Made by a program: the position numbers and the translations under genes. From JACCZX01 sp963829995 (lineage in GTDB: Bacteria; Pseudomonadota; Gammaproteobacteria; Burkholderiales; Burkholderiaceae_F): a stretch of DNA of 64,000 nt. The notes under the pieces are model-generated. The model was not told the DNA's origin, did not search any database, and saw nothing but the letters and a program-made list of their open reading frames with translations. Of this stretch, positions 54,134 to 62,922 are shown in pieces (position 1 is the stretch's first letter; each line of letters opens with the position of its first letter). The stretch lies in assembly GCA_963829995.1 (NCBI GenBank), contig CAWHKW010000031.1, forward strand, positions 1-64,000, written 5' to 3'.

Positions 54134-54732
54134 GGCGATGGCATCACCGACACACCGGGGGCCGCGGCGACTCGCTCCAGCCACGCTCTGACCGCCGGGT
54201 ATGCCGCGAGGTCGAAGCCGCCTTCGTCGGCCTTGTGCGTATAGGCGAACAGCGCAAGGTCGGCGATCGACAGCGCGTTGCCCGCGAAGTACTCCCTCTC
54301 CGCCAGGTGCCGGTCCATTACGCCCAGCGCCTCGTATCCGCGCTTTTCCAGATCGCGCAAGCGCGGATCGTCGTGCTTTTTCAAGAACGCGCGGAGGTAC
54401 CGCGCGACCGCGATCGCTGTTTCATGGCTGTACTGTTCGAAAAACATCCACTGCAGTACACGCGCGCGTTGGAACTTGTCTTCCGGCACGAGCGGCGTTC
54501 CTTCGCCGAGAAACCACAGGATCGCATTGGATTCGGGCAGATACGTCCTTTCATCCACGGCCAGCACCGGCACCTTGCCGTTGGGATTCATCGCCAGAAA
54601 CGACGGCGTCCGCGTTTCGCCCTTCAGCGTATCGGTCTCGCGCCACTGATACGGAAGGCGCAGGTGCTCGAGCGCCATCTTGATCTTGTGGCAGTTGCCG
54701 GACGACGCCATTCCGTAAACAACGTAGTTCAC
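54130..54732 (-). CDS. Glutathione S-transferase
   Basis: A 200-residue two-domain GST. The thioredoxin-like N-domain has the active-site region YGMASSGNCHKIKMAL, the glutathione-binding cis-Pro segment NPNGKVPVLAVDE and YLPESNAILWFL (Glu-Ser contacts). The helical C-domain has the N-capping box SIADLALFAY. The GTG at 54732 is chosen because AAGGAG lies 7 bases before it. It is coupled to the DinB gene by overlap. Substrate unknown. Confidence 0.9.
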   Translation of the reverse strand: MNYVVYGMASSGNCHKIKMALEHLRLPYQWRETDTLKGETRTPSFLAMNPNGKVPVLAVDERTYLPESNAILWFLGEGTPLVPEDKFQRARVLQWMFFEQYSHETAIAVARYLRAFLKKHDDPRLRDLEKRGYEALGVMDRHLAEREYFAGNALSIADLALFAYTHKADEGGFDLAAYPAVRAWLERVAAAPGVSVMPSP

Positions 54733-54800
54733 GAAGCGCTCCTTTTCCTGATGCAAGACCGAAGTTTGCCACTGCGCGCATCAGGCAAACTCCGTCCGCA

Positions 54801-55943
54801 ATGAGCCCCCGCCCTGGTTCGCTCGGCGTTGTTACGCCGCAGCTGTTTCGATTCGATTCGCCGCTGCAGTTGTCGAGCGGCGCGTCGATCGACGGCTATT
54901 CGCTGATGTGCGAGACCTACGGCCAGCTTAATGCCGCCCGCAGCAACGCGGTGTTGATCTGCCATGCACTGAATGCGTCGCATCACGTGGCGGGCACGCA
55001 TGCGGACGATCCGAACTCTCTCGGATGGTGGGACAACATGGTCGGCCCCGGCAAGCCGGTCGACACCAACCGATTCTTCGTCGTTGGAGTCAACAACCTC
55101 GGCTCCTGCTTCGGCTCGACCGGGCCAATGTCGATCGATCCTGCATCGGGCAAGCCGTATGGAGCGAGCTTTCCGGTCGTCACCGTTGAAGACTGGGTCA
55201 ACGCACAGGTACGGCTGGCCGACGTGCTGGGCATCGAGCGCTGGGCGGCCGTGATGGGCGGGTCGCTCGGTGCGATGCAGGCGCTGTCGTGGACGATTCA
55301 ATATCCGCAGCGCATCGCTCACTGCGTGGCGGTAGCCTCGGCGCCGAAGCTTTCGGCGCAGAACATCGCCTTCAACGAAGTCGCGCGCACCGCGATCCGC
55401 TCCGACCCGGACTTTCACGGCGGTGACTATTACGCGCACGCAACGGTGCCGAAGCGTGGCTTGCGCGTCGCGCGGATGATCGGCCACATCACGTACTTAT
55501 CGGGCGAGGATATGGCCGAGAAATTCGGCCGGGCGATGCGCGAGGCCGACTACCAGTTTCACTACGAAATCGAGTTCGAGGTCGAACGCTATTTACGCTA
55601 CCAGGGCGATAAATTTTCCGAGTACTTCGACGCCAATACGTATTTGCTGATCACGCGCGCGTTGGACTACTTCGACCCGGCCAAGGCCACCCACGGCGAC
55701 CTGGTGGCAGCGCTCGCTCCAGCCCGTGCCAAGTTCCTGCTGGCAGCATTCACGACAGACTGGCGCTTTCCGCCGGAGCGTTCGCGCGAGATCGTCGAAG
55801 CCCTGATTGAGAACGGGCGCGATGTCGCCTATGCCGAGATCGACGCGCCCCACGGCCACGACGCTTTCCTGCTCGACGATGCTCGTTATCACCGCGTGGT
55901 GCGGGCATATTTCGACAGCATCGCGCGCGAGGTTCAGGCGTGA
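54801..55943 (+). CDS. metX: Homoserine O-acyltransferase MetX
   Basis: A 380-residue alpha/beta-hydrolase-fold acyltransferase that activates homoserine for methionine synthesis. The catalytic Ser is S155 in GGSLGAMQ, Asp in FTTDWRFPP and His in APHGHDAFL. The LICHALNASHHVAG oxyanion region is typical. Proteobacterial MetX enzymes paired with MetW generally use succinyl-CoA; this is inferred from the partner gene. It is divergent from the GST gene across 68 bases. No room or structure for a SAM riboswitch was seen. Confidence 0.95.
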   Translation: MSPRPGSLGVVTPQLFRFDSPLQLSSGASIDGYSLMCETYGQLNAARSNAVLICHALNASHHVAGTHADDPNSLGWWDNMVGPGKPVDTNRFFVVGVNNLGSCFGSTGPMSIDPASGKPYGASFPVVTVEDWVNAQVRLADVLGIERWAAVMGGSLGAMQALSWTIQYPQRIAHCVAVASAPKLSAQNIAFNEVARTAIRSDPDFHGGDYYAHATVPKRGLRVARMIGHITYLSGEDMAEKFGRAMREADYQFHYEIEFEVERYLRYQGDKFSEYFDANTYLLITRALDYFDPAKATHGDLVAALAPARAKFLLAAFTTDWRFPPERSREIVEALIENGRDVAYAEIDAPHGHDAFLLDDARYHRVVRAYFDSIAREVQA

Positions 55944-56536
55944 ACGGATCGCAATCCTTGCGCATCGATCTGCAGCAGATCGCCGATTGGGTGCGGCCCG
56001 AGAGCCGCGTGCTCGATCTCGGCTGCGGCGATGGCGCGTTGCTCGCCCATTTGCGCGAACACAAACAATGTCGCGGATACGGCGTCGAGATCAGCGACGA
56101 TCACGTCGCCGAGTGCGTGCGCTCCGGCATCAACGTGATCCAGGCCAATCTCGACGCGGGACTGCGTATGTTTGCCGACGCGATGTTCGACACCGTGGTG
56201 TTGTCGCAAACGTTGCAGGCGATGCACAACGCCGAAGGAATTTTGCGCGAGATGGCGCGTGTCGCTCGGCAGGGCGTTGTCAGCTTTCCTAACTTCGGGC
56301 ACTGGAGACACGCGGTGTCGTTGCTGGCTGGCCGCATGCCGGTGACGCGGCACATTCCTTATCAGTGGTACGACACTCCCAATATTCACCTGTGCACGCT
56401 GAAGGATTTTGAGGTGCTGGCCGCGAAACTCGGGCTGAACATCACGGGCCGTGCCGTCTTTGCCAATGGCTCGAGCGTGTCTGTGCTGCCCGCGCTACGT
56501 GCTGCATTGGCGGTGTATCGGTTTGAAACACGCTAG
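55940..56536 (+). CDS. metW: Methionine biosynthesis protein MetW
   Basis: A 198-residue methyltransferase-fold protein. The SAM-type motif is VLDLGCGDGALLAHL, followed by GYGVEISDDHVAECV and the MetW-specific SFPNFGHWRHAVSL and PYQWYDTPNIHLCT. MetW forms a complex with MetX and is needed for its activity in several proteobacteria. The GTG start overlaps the metX stop (GTGA), showing translational coupling. Confidence 0.95.
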   Translation: MNGSQSLRIDLQQIADWVRPESRVLDLGCGDGALLAHLREHKQCRGYGVEISDDHVAECVRSGINVIQANLDAGLRMFADAMFDTVVLSQTLQAMHNAEGILREMARVARQGVVSFPNFGHWRHAVSLLAGRMPVTRHIPYQWYDTPNIHLCTLKDFEVLAAKLGLNITGRAVFANGSSVSVLPALRAALAVYRFETR

Positions 56537-56550
56537 CCTGGGAAGAAATC

Positions 56551-57081
56551 ATGCCTGAATCAGATATGAGTCAAACGCTGCGCGACAAGCTGGTTCGCAA
56601 CATCGACGACGCGGACTGGCGGTCGGAAAAGGCTCACTCGCCGCTCTATGAGGGGGTTCGGTCGGCGAGCGTGATCGGCCGGCGCGTCGCCGGCACGGTC
56701 GCGAAAAAGCTCGGCGCATCGGTTGACGTGGTGCCGCCCGGGAAAACTACGTGCCCTTATCACTTCCACTACGCGCAGGAAGAGATGTTCGTGATCCTCG
56801 AAGGCTCGGGGACGTTGCGGGTGGCCGGCGAACGAATTCCGGTACGCCAAGGGGATGTGATCGACATCCCAGCCGGGCCGGAGTATCCGCACCAGCTGAT
56901 AAATACTTCTGATGCGCCGCTGAAATATTTGTCGATCAGCACGCAGGAGTATCCGGAAGTTTGTGAGTATCCGGACTCGGGCAAGTACCTGGCGTTCACA
57001 CCGGTTGCCGGCCCGCTGCTCGAAAAAGGCCGGATGCACCGGCCAGATACCGATCTCGACTACTGGGATGGCGAGCCGTGA
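56551..57081 (+). CDS. Cupin domain protein
   Basis: A 176-residue single-domain cupin. Metal-binding motif 1 is CPYHFHYAQEEMFVILEGSG (His/Glu ligands), and motif 2 is around IPAGPEYPHQLINTS. The C-terminal stretch has YLSISTQEYPEVCEYPDSG, as in a family often annotated as cupin or phosphomannose-isomerase-like. ATG 56551 has GGAAGAA upstream. It lies 14 bases behind metW and may be co-transcribed; its 3' end overlaps ampG by 22 bases, tail to tail. Function is unknown. Confidence 0.85.
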   Translation: MPESDMSQTLRDKLVRNIDDADWRSEKAHSPLYEGVRSASVIGRRVAGTVAKKLGASVDVVPPGKTTCPYHFHYAQEEMFVILEGSGTLRVAGERIPVRQGDVIDIPAGPEYPHQLINTSDAPLKYLSISTQEYPEVCEYPDSGKYLAFTPVAGPLLEKGRMHRPDTDLDYWDGEP

Positions 57082-58493
57082 GCCACCGCGGGCCGCGCGC
57101 GGGTCACGAGCCAGATCAGCAGTAGTACCGGCACGCCAAGCAGTGCTGTCGTGTGAAAGAACGCGACGTATCCATGGGCGTCGACGAACGCGCCTGAGAA
57201 TCCTGCGACGAACTTCGGCAACAGCAGCATCACTGACGAGAACAGCGCGTATTGCGTGGCCGAATACGCGACATTGGTAAGACTCGACAGATACGCGATA
57301 AACGCGGCCGACGCGATGCCGCCCGATAAATTATCGGCCGAAATGACGAAGATCAGTCCGGTCAGATCGTGACCGCGCGACGCAAGCCATGCGAACAGCA
57401 GGTTCGACGCTGCGGACAGCACTGCGCCCGCAAACAGGATCCGCATCACACCGAAGCGCAGCGCCAGCACGCCGCCGATAAACGCGCCGGCCAGCGTCAT
57501 CAGCACGCCATAGATCTTCGACACGGCCGCCACTTCGTCTTTCGAGTAGCCCATGTCCACGTAAAACGGAAACGCCATCACGCCGAGCACGACATCGGAG
57601 ATGCGGTAAGTCGCGATCAGTGCGAGCAGCAGCAGCGCGTGCCAGCGGAAACGTCCGATGAAATCGGCGAACGGTCCAATGACGGCGGTCTGAAGCCAGG
57701 CGAGTACGCGCGCCAGCTGCATCGAGACGCTGCGCTCGTTGACCCACTTTTGAGCGAGCGCGAGCTCATCAGCGACCACACCGCTGCGCGATTCGCTTAC
57801 TGCCGGTTCCGGCGCAAAAAGCACGGCGATGACGCCGACCAGCATCGATGCCGCCATCAAGAGGTAGGCGGTGGTCCATGCAGACGCTACCTGCAGGCTT
57901 GCCTGAGAGGTGTCTGCGCTGACGTCGCCCGCCGCTCGTGCGGCAATCCACAACACGCCGGCGCCCGCCCAGATTGTCGCCAGACGGTAACCGGTCTGAT
58001 ACATCGCAGCGAGCGCAGCCTGTTTCTCGATTGCAGCCGATTCGATTCGATAGGCGTCGAGCGCAATGTCCTGGGTCGCGGAGGCGAACGCCACGAGCAG
58101 TGCGAATCCCACCAGGGATTGCAGTCCGTCGAGCGGATTCGTCAACGCCATGCCCGCCAAACCGCCAATGATCACAAGCTGCGATACGAGCAGCCAACTG
58201 CGCCGCCGTCCTAATGCGCGCGTCACCCAAGGAAGTGGCAGCCGGTCAACCAACGGCGCCCACGCCCACTTGAACCCGTAGGCCAAGCCGACCCAGCTCA
58301 GATAGCCGATCGTCGTGCGATCGATGCCGGCTTCGCGCAATCGAAACGACAGCGTTCCGAGCACAAGCAGCAAAGGCAAGCCGGCTGCAAAGCCGAGGAA
58401 GAACATGCGCAGCGTCGGCGGTTCGGCGTACACGCGCAGCGTGTCGCCCCAGCTGCGGCGTTCGCCCGCCGCGGTGGCCGGTTGCCCGATCAT
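57060..58493 (-). CDS. ampG: AmpG-type muropeptide permease (MFS transporter)
   Basis: A 477-residue membrane protein with 12-14 hydrophobic segments. AmpG-like features are the N-terminal FFLGFAAGLPLLLVLGTLSFRL, the GLAYGFKWAWAPLVDRLPLP loop and ATQDIALDAYRIE. AmpG imports anhydromuropeptides released during wall turnover, and in many Gram-negatives links recycling to beta-lactamase induction. No ampR or beta-lactamase is adjacent. The start ATG at 58493 lies 16 bases behind the xthA stop, so the two are probably one transcript. Confidence 0.92.
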   Translation of the reverse strand: MIGQPATAAGERRSWGDTLRVYAEPPTLRMFFLGFAAGLPLLLVLGTLSFRLREAGIDRTTIGYLSWVGLAYGFKWAWAPLVDRLPLPWVTRALGRRRSWLLVSQLVIIGGLAGMALTNPLDGLQSLVGFALLVAFASATQDIALDAYRIESAAIEKQAALAAMYQTGYRLATIWAGAGVLWIAARAAGDVSADTSQASLQVASAWTTAYLLMAASMLVGVIAVLFAPEPAVSESRSGVVADELALAQKWVNERSVSMQLARVLAWLQTAVIGPFADFIGRFRWHALLLLALIATYRISDVVLGVMAFPFYVDMGYSKDEVAAVSKIYGVLMTLAGAFIGGVLALRFGVMRILFAGAVLSAASNLLFAWLASRGHDLTGLIFVISADNLSGGIASAAFIAYLSSLTNVAYSATQYALFSSVMLLLPKFVAGFSGAFVDAHGYVAFFHTTALLGVPVLLLIWLVTRARPAVAHGSPSQ

Positions 58494-58509
58494 CGGCGCG
58501 CCGTCAAAT

Positions 58510-59283
58510 TCATAGGCGGCCGGTGTAAGCGATCGTCAGCGGCGCGTGATCCGAGAAGCGCTGATCCATGAAGATTTCCGCCGTCCGTGCGCGCTTTGCA
58601 ATGCCCGGCGTCGCGATCTGATAATCGATGCGCCAGCCGACGTTCTTTGCATAAGCCTGGCCGAAGTTGCTCCACCACGTGTAGCGCTCAGGACGCGGAT
58701 CGAGCATGCGAAATACATCGATCCAGCCGTGGCGCTCGAACAGGCGCGACAGCCACGCCCGTTCCTCGGGCAGGAAGCCCGAGTGCTTTCGATTACTGCG
58801 CCAGTTTTTCAAATCGATTTCGCGGTGTGCGATGTTGATGTCGCCACACAAGATGAACTCGCGGCCGGTGGCCGCAAGCCGCTTCAAGTGCGGAAGAAAC
58901 CTGGCCAGGAATCGATACTTCGACTCCTGCCGGTGCGGCCCCGACGACCCGGACGGAAAGTACACGGAGATCACGGTGACCGTGGAAAATTGCGCTTCGA
59001 CATAGCGTCCCTCGGCATCGAATTCCTTCGATCCGAAACCAAGGCGGACCGCGCGCGGACGTTTCGCCGCATACAAGGCAGTGCCTGCGTAGCCGCGCCT
59101 GGCCGCGCAGTGATACCAGGCGCGCATGCTCTGCGGCCGGCTTGCTGCGGGGATGTCGCATTCGTCGGCTTTGACTTCCTGCAGGCAAACAACATCGGGT
59201 CGGGACACCTCGAGCCACTGCGTTAGCCCTTTACGACTAGCCGAACGGAGGCCGTTTACGTTAAGGGTAGTAATACGGAACAT
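58510..59283 (-). CDS. xthA: Exodeoxyribonuclease III
   Basis: A 257-residue EEP-family nuclease/AP endonuclease for base-excision repair. Motifs are ITTLNVNGLRSA (metal Asn), VVCLQEVKADECD (metal Glu), FILCGDINIAHREIDL (Asp/Asn) and the terminal RFSDHAPLTIAY (catalytic Asp-His). Length matches bacterial ExoIII. The ATG at 59283 opens the conserved MFRITT start; it is divergent from pyrE across 142 bases. Confidence 0.94.
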   Translation of the reverse strand: MFRITTLNVNGLRSASRKGLTQWLEVSRPDVVCLQEVKADECDIPAASRPQSMRAWYHCAARRGYAGTALYAAKRPRAVRLGFGSKEFDAEGRYVEAQFSTVTVISVYFPSGSSGPHRQESKYRFLARFLPHLKRLAATGREFILCGDINIAHREIDLKNWRSNRKHSGFLPEERAWLSRLFERHGWIDVFRMLDPRPERYTWWSNFGQAYAKNVGWRIDYQIATPGIAKRARTAEIFMDQRFSDHAPLTIAYTGRL

Positions 59284-59425
59284 GGCAACCGCCAGCACAG
59301 GGCGAGCTAAGCCGAAAAATCACGTCAATTTTGGTCGTTCGGAGCGAACGCATGCGGCAAAATCGGTGGGACGGGCACTGGACTAGGTTATACGCATCGG
59401 TTGATCGACCTGACCTGACTTCGAC

Positions 59426-60115
59426 GTGGACTCTCTACGACAACAATTTATCGAGTTTGCACTCACCAGCAAGGTGCTGACGTTCGGTGAGTTCAAGACC
59501 AAGGCTGGCCGGTTGTCGCCTTACTTTTTTAACGCCGGCCTTTTTAATCGCGGCGCTACGTTGGGGCGGCTGGCGAGGTTTTATGCACAGACGCTGTTGC
59601 AGGCGCGTGCGCAGGGGCGCGTCGCGTTCGATATGTTGTTCGGGCCTGCGTACAAAGGCATCACGCTGGCTTCTGCGACCGCGGTGGCCTTGGCTGATCT
59701 CGGTGCAGATGTGCCGTTTGCGTTTAATCGCAAGGAAGCGAAAGACCATGGAGAAGGCGGCATCATTGTCGGCAGCCCGCTTGCAGGGCGAGTGGTGATC
59801 GTCGACGACGTGATCACCGACGGCGCGGCGAAGCGCGAATCGGTCGAGCTGATTCGTGCGCACGGTGCCACACCGGTGGCCGTGTTGATCGCGCTCGATC
59901 GCGTCGAGCGTGCCGCTGGTGTGGCTGGAAGTGCTGAAAATCTGTCGTCGCAGTCAGCGGTTCAAGCGTTTGAGCAGGAGTTCGGCATACCAGTGATATC
60001 GATTGCGAACTTCGGCGACCTGATGCAGTTTCTCGATTCCGATTCACCTCACGCGCGGGATGCGCGCGCTTTTCGTACTGCCATGGAACAATATCGGGCC
60101 AAATATGCAGCGTGA
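59426..60115 (+). CDS. pyrE: Orotate phosphoribosyltransferase
   Basis: A 229-residue type I phosphoribosyltransferase converting orotate and PRPP to OMP in pyrimidine synthesis. The N-terminal hood is LTFGEFKTKAGRLSPYFFN. The PRPP-binding loop is VVIVDDVITDGAAKRES, and the mobile loop lies around FNRKEAKDHGEGG. The start is GTG 59426. The xthA/pyrE neighbourhood is common in proteobacteria. The 3' end overlaps the next gene's start by 11 bases. Confidence 0.95.
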   Translation: MDSLRQQFIEFALTSKVLTFGEFKTKAGRLSPYFFNAGLFNRGATLGRLARFYAQTLLQARAQGRVAFDMLFGPAYKGITLASATAVALADLGADVPFAFNRKEAKDHGEGGIIVGSPLAGRVVIVDDVITDGAAKRESVELIRAHGATPVAVLIALDRVERAAGVAGSAENLSSQSAVQAFEQEFGIPVISIANFGDLMQFLDSDSPHARDARAFRTAMEQYRAKYAA

Positions 60116-60833
60116 TTCGTTAATTCGTAGCGTCCGCGAGGCGCGCATTCGCAGATGCGCGGCGTTGGCGTCGCTGTGTGTGCTGGCAAGCACGGGTGCA
60201 GCATGGGCGAACTCAGGGAAAACCAGTCGGGTCGATATTCACTTGCAACGTCAGCGGCAAGACATTCTCCGGGGACCGCCTGCCGCAGGAGTGTGCCAAT
60301 TCCGACGTGCGCGAACTGAATCGCGATGGCTCGCTGCGCCGCATCATCGCGCGCCCGTTGACACAGGATGAACTCCGCGCGCGGGCCAATGAAGCGAAAA
60401 AGCGGCTGGAAGATGAAGACAAACAGCTGGCGCAGCGGCGTCGCGACAAATCCTTGCTGGAAGCGTATGCCAGCGACGATGAGATCGAGGCGGCGCGGGC
60501 CAAGGCGCTTGATTCGGCTGCGCAGGCGATGGCGCGTGCGCAACAGCGCATCGACGGCCTGAACGGTGAGCGCAAGAAGCTCGACGATGAGTCGGAGTTC
60601 TACAAGAAACGTGTACTGCCCGATCAAATCAAGCGTAGCTACGTCTCGAATCAACAGGATTAACCTCCGCGGAGAAAATCCTGAACGACGCGCGCGTAGA
60701 GACGCAGCGCATCAACGAGCTGTTCGATGCCCAGAAAAGGCGTTTTCGCGAGCTTCTGGCGCAAGGGGCACGGCCGGTGCAGAGAAATCCGGAAACTGAC
60801 ATCCTGCTCGACCCGCGTTTTCAAGGAAAATGA
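60105..60833 (+). CDS. DUF4124-like secreted coiled-coil protein (two compensating indels)
   Basis: From ATG 60105 a signal peptide ends AAWAN. An AAAA run at 60219-60222 appears one base too long; correction joins it to GSIFTCNVSGKTFSGD and RLPQECANSDVRELNRDG, the DUF4124 pattern with two cysteines. A long charged helix follows (RANEAKKRLEDEDKQLA). Near 60661 one base seems missing: the frame stops at TAA, while the next frame continues TSAEKILNDARVETQRINEL to TGA 60831. The two slips cancel, giving 242 residues overall. Periplasmic coiled-coil; function unknown. Confidence 0.72.
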
Positions 60834-60855
60834 GCGGGAACAATGAGCGGGAGAG

Positions 60856-61308
60856 ATGAAGCGCTGGATCGTCCTGGGGTGGTATGCGATTGCAACGGCG
60901 GCGGGCGCGCAAGCCAGCGGCGGCGGTCTCTATGTCGCGGGTGGCAACTTTGATTTCACGCAGGCGGTAGAGCGCGCACTGGCGCAGAACCCGACGCCGT
61001 CAAAGTTTTTCGTATTGGCCACCGGCGACGCGGTGCGCGGTCTGTCGGTGGTGGCGCCGCCCGAACTCGTCGAAGTCCGCAATCGTGGCTCCGCCCGTGG
61101 CGCGATCTATCTGGTGTGCCGGCGCGATATCGAGCGCGAAGTCTTTCAGCTGGACGACCTGGTGTCCGGCGTCGTGGCGGTCAAAGGCTGGCCACCGCCG
61201 GGCAGCAACGAGTTACCCGAAGGCACCAACTTCTACCGCGACGAAGACGCCTCAATGTTGCCCGGCTCGAACGATCTGCTGCGGCGTCTGCGCTCGACCT
61301 GCTCTTAA
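60856..61308 (+). CDS. Secreted hypothetical protein
   Basis: A 150-residue protein. ATG 60856 has GGGAG 6 bases upstream. A signal peptide of ~20 residues ends AAGAQA. The mature part is alpha/beta in pattern: FDFTQAVERALAQNP, FFVLATGDAVRGL, AIYLVCRRDIER, VVAVKGWPP, and a C-terminal cysteine. The SKFFVLATGDA and YLVCRRDIE strands faintly recall DsrE-type folds, but this is not firm. It follows the DUF4124-like gene after 22 bases and is probably co-transcribed with it. Confidence 0.7.
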   Translation: MKRWIVLGWYAIATAAGAQASGGGLYVAGGNFDFTQAVERALAQNPTPSKFFVLATGDAVRGLSVVAPPELVEVRNRGSARGAIYLVCRRDIEREVFQLDDLVSGVVAVKGWPPPGSNELPEGTNFYRDEDASMLPGSNDLLRRLRSTCS

Positions 61309-61327
61309 GTGTGCGCTCCTCGTGTAC

Positions 61328-61389
61328 GCGACGGCTTCGCCGTCGCACGTGCACTCGTCACGATTAGTTAGGCGCGCTCCCTTCGGAGC
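61328..61389. repeat. Two short GC-rich hairpins downstream of the secreted protein gene
   Basis: GCGACGGC-TTC-GCCGTCGC at 61328-61346 and GCTCC-CTTC-GGAGC at 61376-61389, in the 136-base gap before the convergent gatB stop. They resemble REP-type extragenic palindromes. Neither has a T tract. They may limit read-through or protect 3' ends of both transcripts. Confidence 0.5.
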
Positions 61390-61444
61390 GGCCGCGCGTG
61401 CGCGCGCAGAACAAAGGCAAGGGGAGCGCTCGCATCAGCGCACA

Positions 61445-62920
61445 TCAGGTGTTCACCAGCTTACGACGCAATATGTCGTTGACCTGCTGCGGATTGGCTT
61501 TGCCTCGGCTTGCCTTCATTGCGTGACCGACCAGCGCGTTAAATGCTTTTTCCTTGCCGGCGCGGAACTCTTCGACCGATCGTTCGTTGGCTGCGAGCAC
61601 TGCGTCGACGATGCTTTCGATTGCCGTTGGATCAGAGATCTGCTTTAACCCCCTCGATTCGATAATCGCATCCGCCGTTGCACCTTGACCGTGCCAAAGG
61701 GCATCAAGCACTTCCTTGGCCGCCTTGTTGCTGATCGTCCCGTCGAGTACCCGATTGATCAAGCCGGCGAGCTGTGCGGCCGAAACCGGCGAGTCTGCGA
61801 CCGAGGCGCCGGACTCGTTCAGGTGGGCCGCAAGCTCGCCCGTAACCCAGTTTGCGGCGACTTTGTGATCGGCTGTTGCGGCGGCGAGCGACTCGTAATA
61901 CGCGGCGAGCTCGCGCGAAGTCGTCAGCGCCTGTGCTTCGTGCGCGGGCAGGGTGTACTCGCGCTCGAAGCGCTCTCGCATCGCTCCCGGCAGCTCAGGC
62001 ATCGCCTGGCGCACCTGCTCGATCCAGTCGGTGGCGATCGCCAGCGGCAGCAGATCCGGATCGGGAAAATAGCGATAGTCCATCGCGTCTTCCTTGCTGC
62101 GCATCGGGCGCGTCTCGTCGCGCTCGGCGTCGTACAGCCGCGTCTCCTGCACCACTGTTCCGCCGTCTTCGATCAATTCGATCTGGCGGCGTACTTCGAA
62201 ATCGATCGCACGCTCGAGAAACCTGAAGCTGTTCAGGTTCTTGATCTCGCAGCGGGTGCCGAGCTTCGGCTCGCCCGCCGCCCGGACCGAAACATTGGCG
62301 TCACAGCGGAAGCTTCCTTCCTGCATGTTGCCGTCGCACACGTCGAGCCAGACCACCAGCGCGTGCATCGCTTTTGCATACGCGACCGCTTCGGCAGCCG
62401 AGCGCAGCTCGGGTTCGGACACGATTTCCAGTAGTGGTACGCCGGCGCGATTCAAATCGATCCCGGACACGCCGTCGGCGCCGATGTCTTCGTGTATCGA
62501 CTTGCCCGCGTCCTCTTCCAGATGCGCGCGCGTCAGTTTGACCGTCTTGACGTAAGGCTCGCCGGCGACTTTATCTGCAGCTCTGGGCTGCACGACAAAA
62601 CTCAACGCGCCGCCTTTGACCACCGGAGTCTCGTACTGACTGATCTGATAGCCCTTCGGCAGATCGGGATAGAAGTAGTTCTTGCGTGCAAAGATGCTGT
62701 GCTTGGCGATAGTGCCGCCAACGGCAATGCCAAAGCGGATTGCGCGCTCGACCGCGCCCCGATTTAGCACCGGCAGCGTGCCCGGCAACGCCAGGTCAAT
62801 GAGGCTTGCGTGCGAATTGGGTTCGGCGCCGAAGGCGGTCGACGCGCCCGAGAAAATTTTGCTCGCAGTGGTGAGCTGCGCATGCGTTTCGATGCCGATG
62901 ACAGTTTCCCATTTCTGCAT
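61445..62920 (-). CDS. gatB: Aspartyl/glutamyl-tRNA amidotransferase subunit B
   Basis: A 491-residue subunit of GatCAB, which converts misacylated Glu-tRNA(Gln) and Asp-tRNA(Asn) to the amides. From ATG 62920: MQKWETVIGIETHAQL, FYPDLPKGYQISQYE, SGIDLNRAGVPLLEIVSEP and the DGNMQEGSFRCDANVSVR block. The C-terminal YqeY-like helical domain ends VNDILRRKL. GatA and GatC normally precede it, but here the upstream gene is the TPR protein, so they must lie elsewhere. The frame stays open upstream, but only this ATG fits the family. Confidence 0.96.
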   Translation of the reverse strand: MQKWETVIGIETHAQLTTASKIFSGASTAFGAEPNSHASLIDLALPGTLPVLNRGAVERAIRFGIAVGGTIAKHSIFARKNYFYPDLPKGYQISQYETPVVKGGALSFVVQPRAADKVAGEPYVKTVKLTRAHLEEDAGKSIHEDIGADGVSGIDLNRAGVPLLEIVSEPELRSAAEAVAYAKAMHALVVWLDVCDGNMQEGSFRCDANVSVRAAGEPKLGTRCEIKNLNSFRFLERAIDFEVRRQIELIEDGGTVVQETRLYDAERDETRPMRSKEDAMDYRYFPDPDLLPLAIATDWIEQVRQAMPELPGAMRERFEREYTLPAHEAQALTTSRELAAYYESLAAATADHKVAANWVTGELAAHLNESGASVADSPVSAAQLAGLINRVLDGTISNKAAKEVLDALWHGQGATADAIIESRGLKQISDPTAIESIVDAVLAANERSVEEFRAGKEKAFNALVGHAMKASRGKANPQQVNDILRRKLVNT

Positions 62921-62922
62921 GG

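Noticed and set aside
54733..54800. SAM riboswitch before metX
   Set aside because: Only 68 bases separate metX from the divergent GST gene and no riboswitch-like helices were seen.
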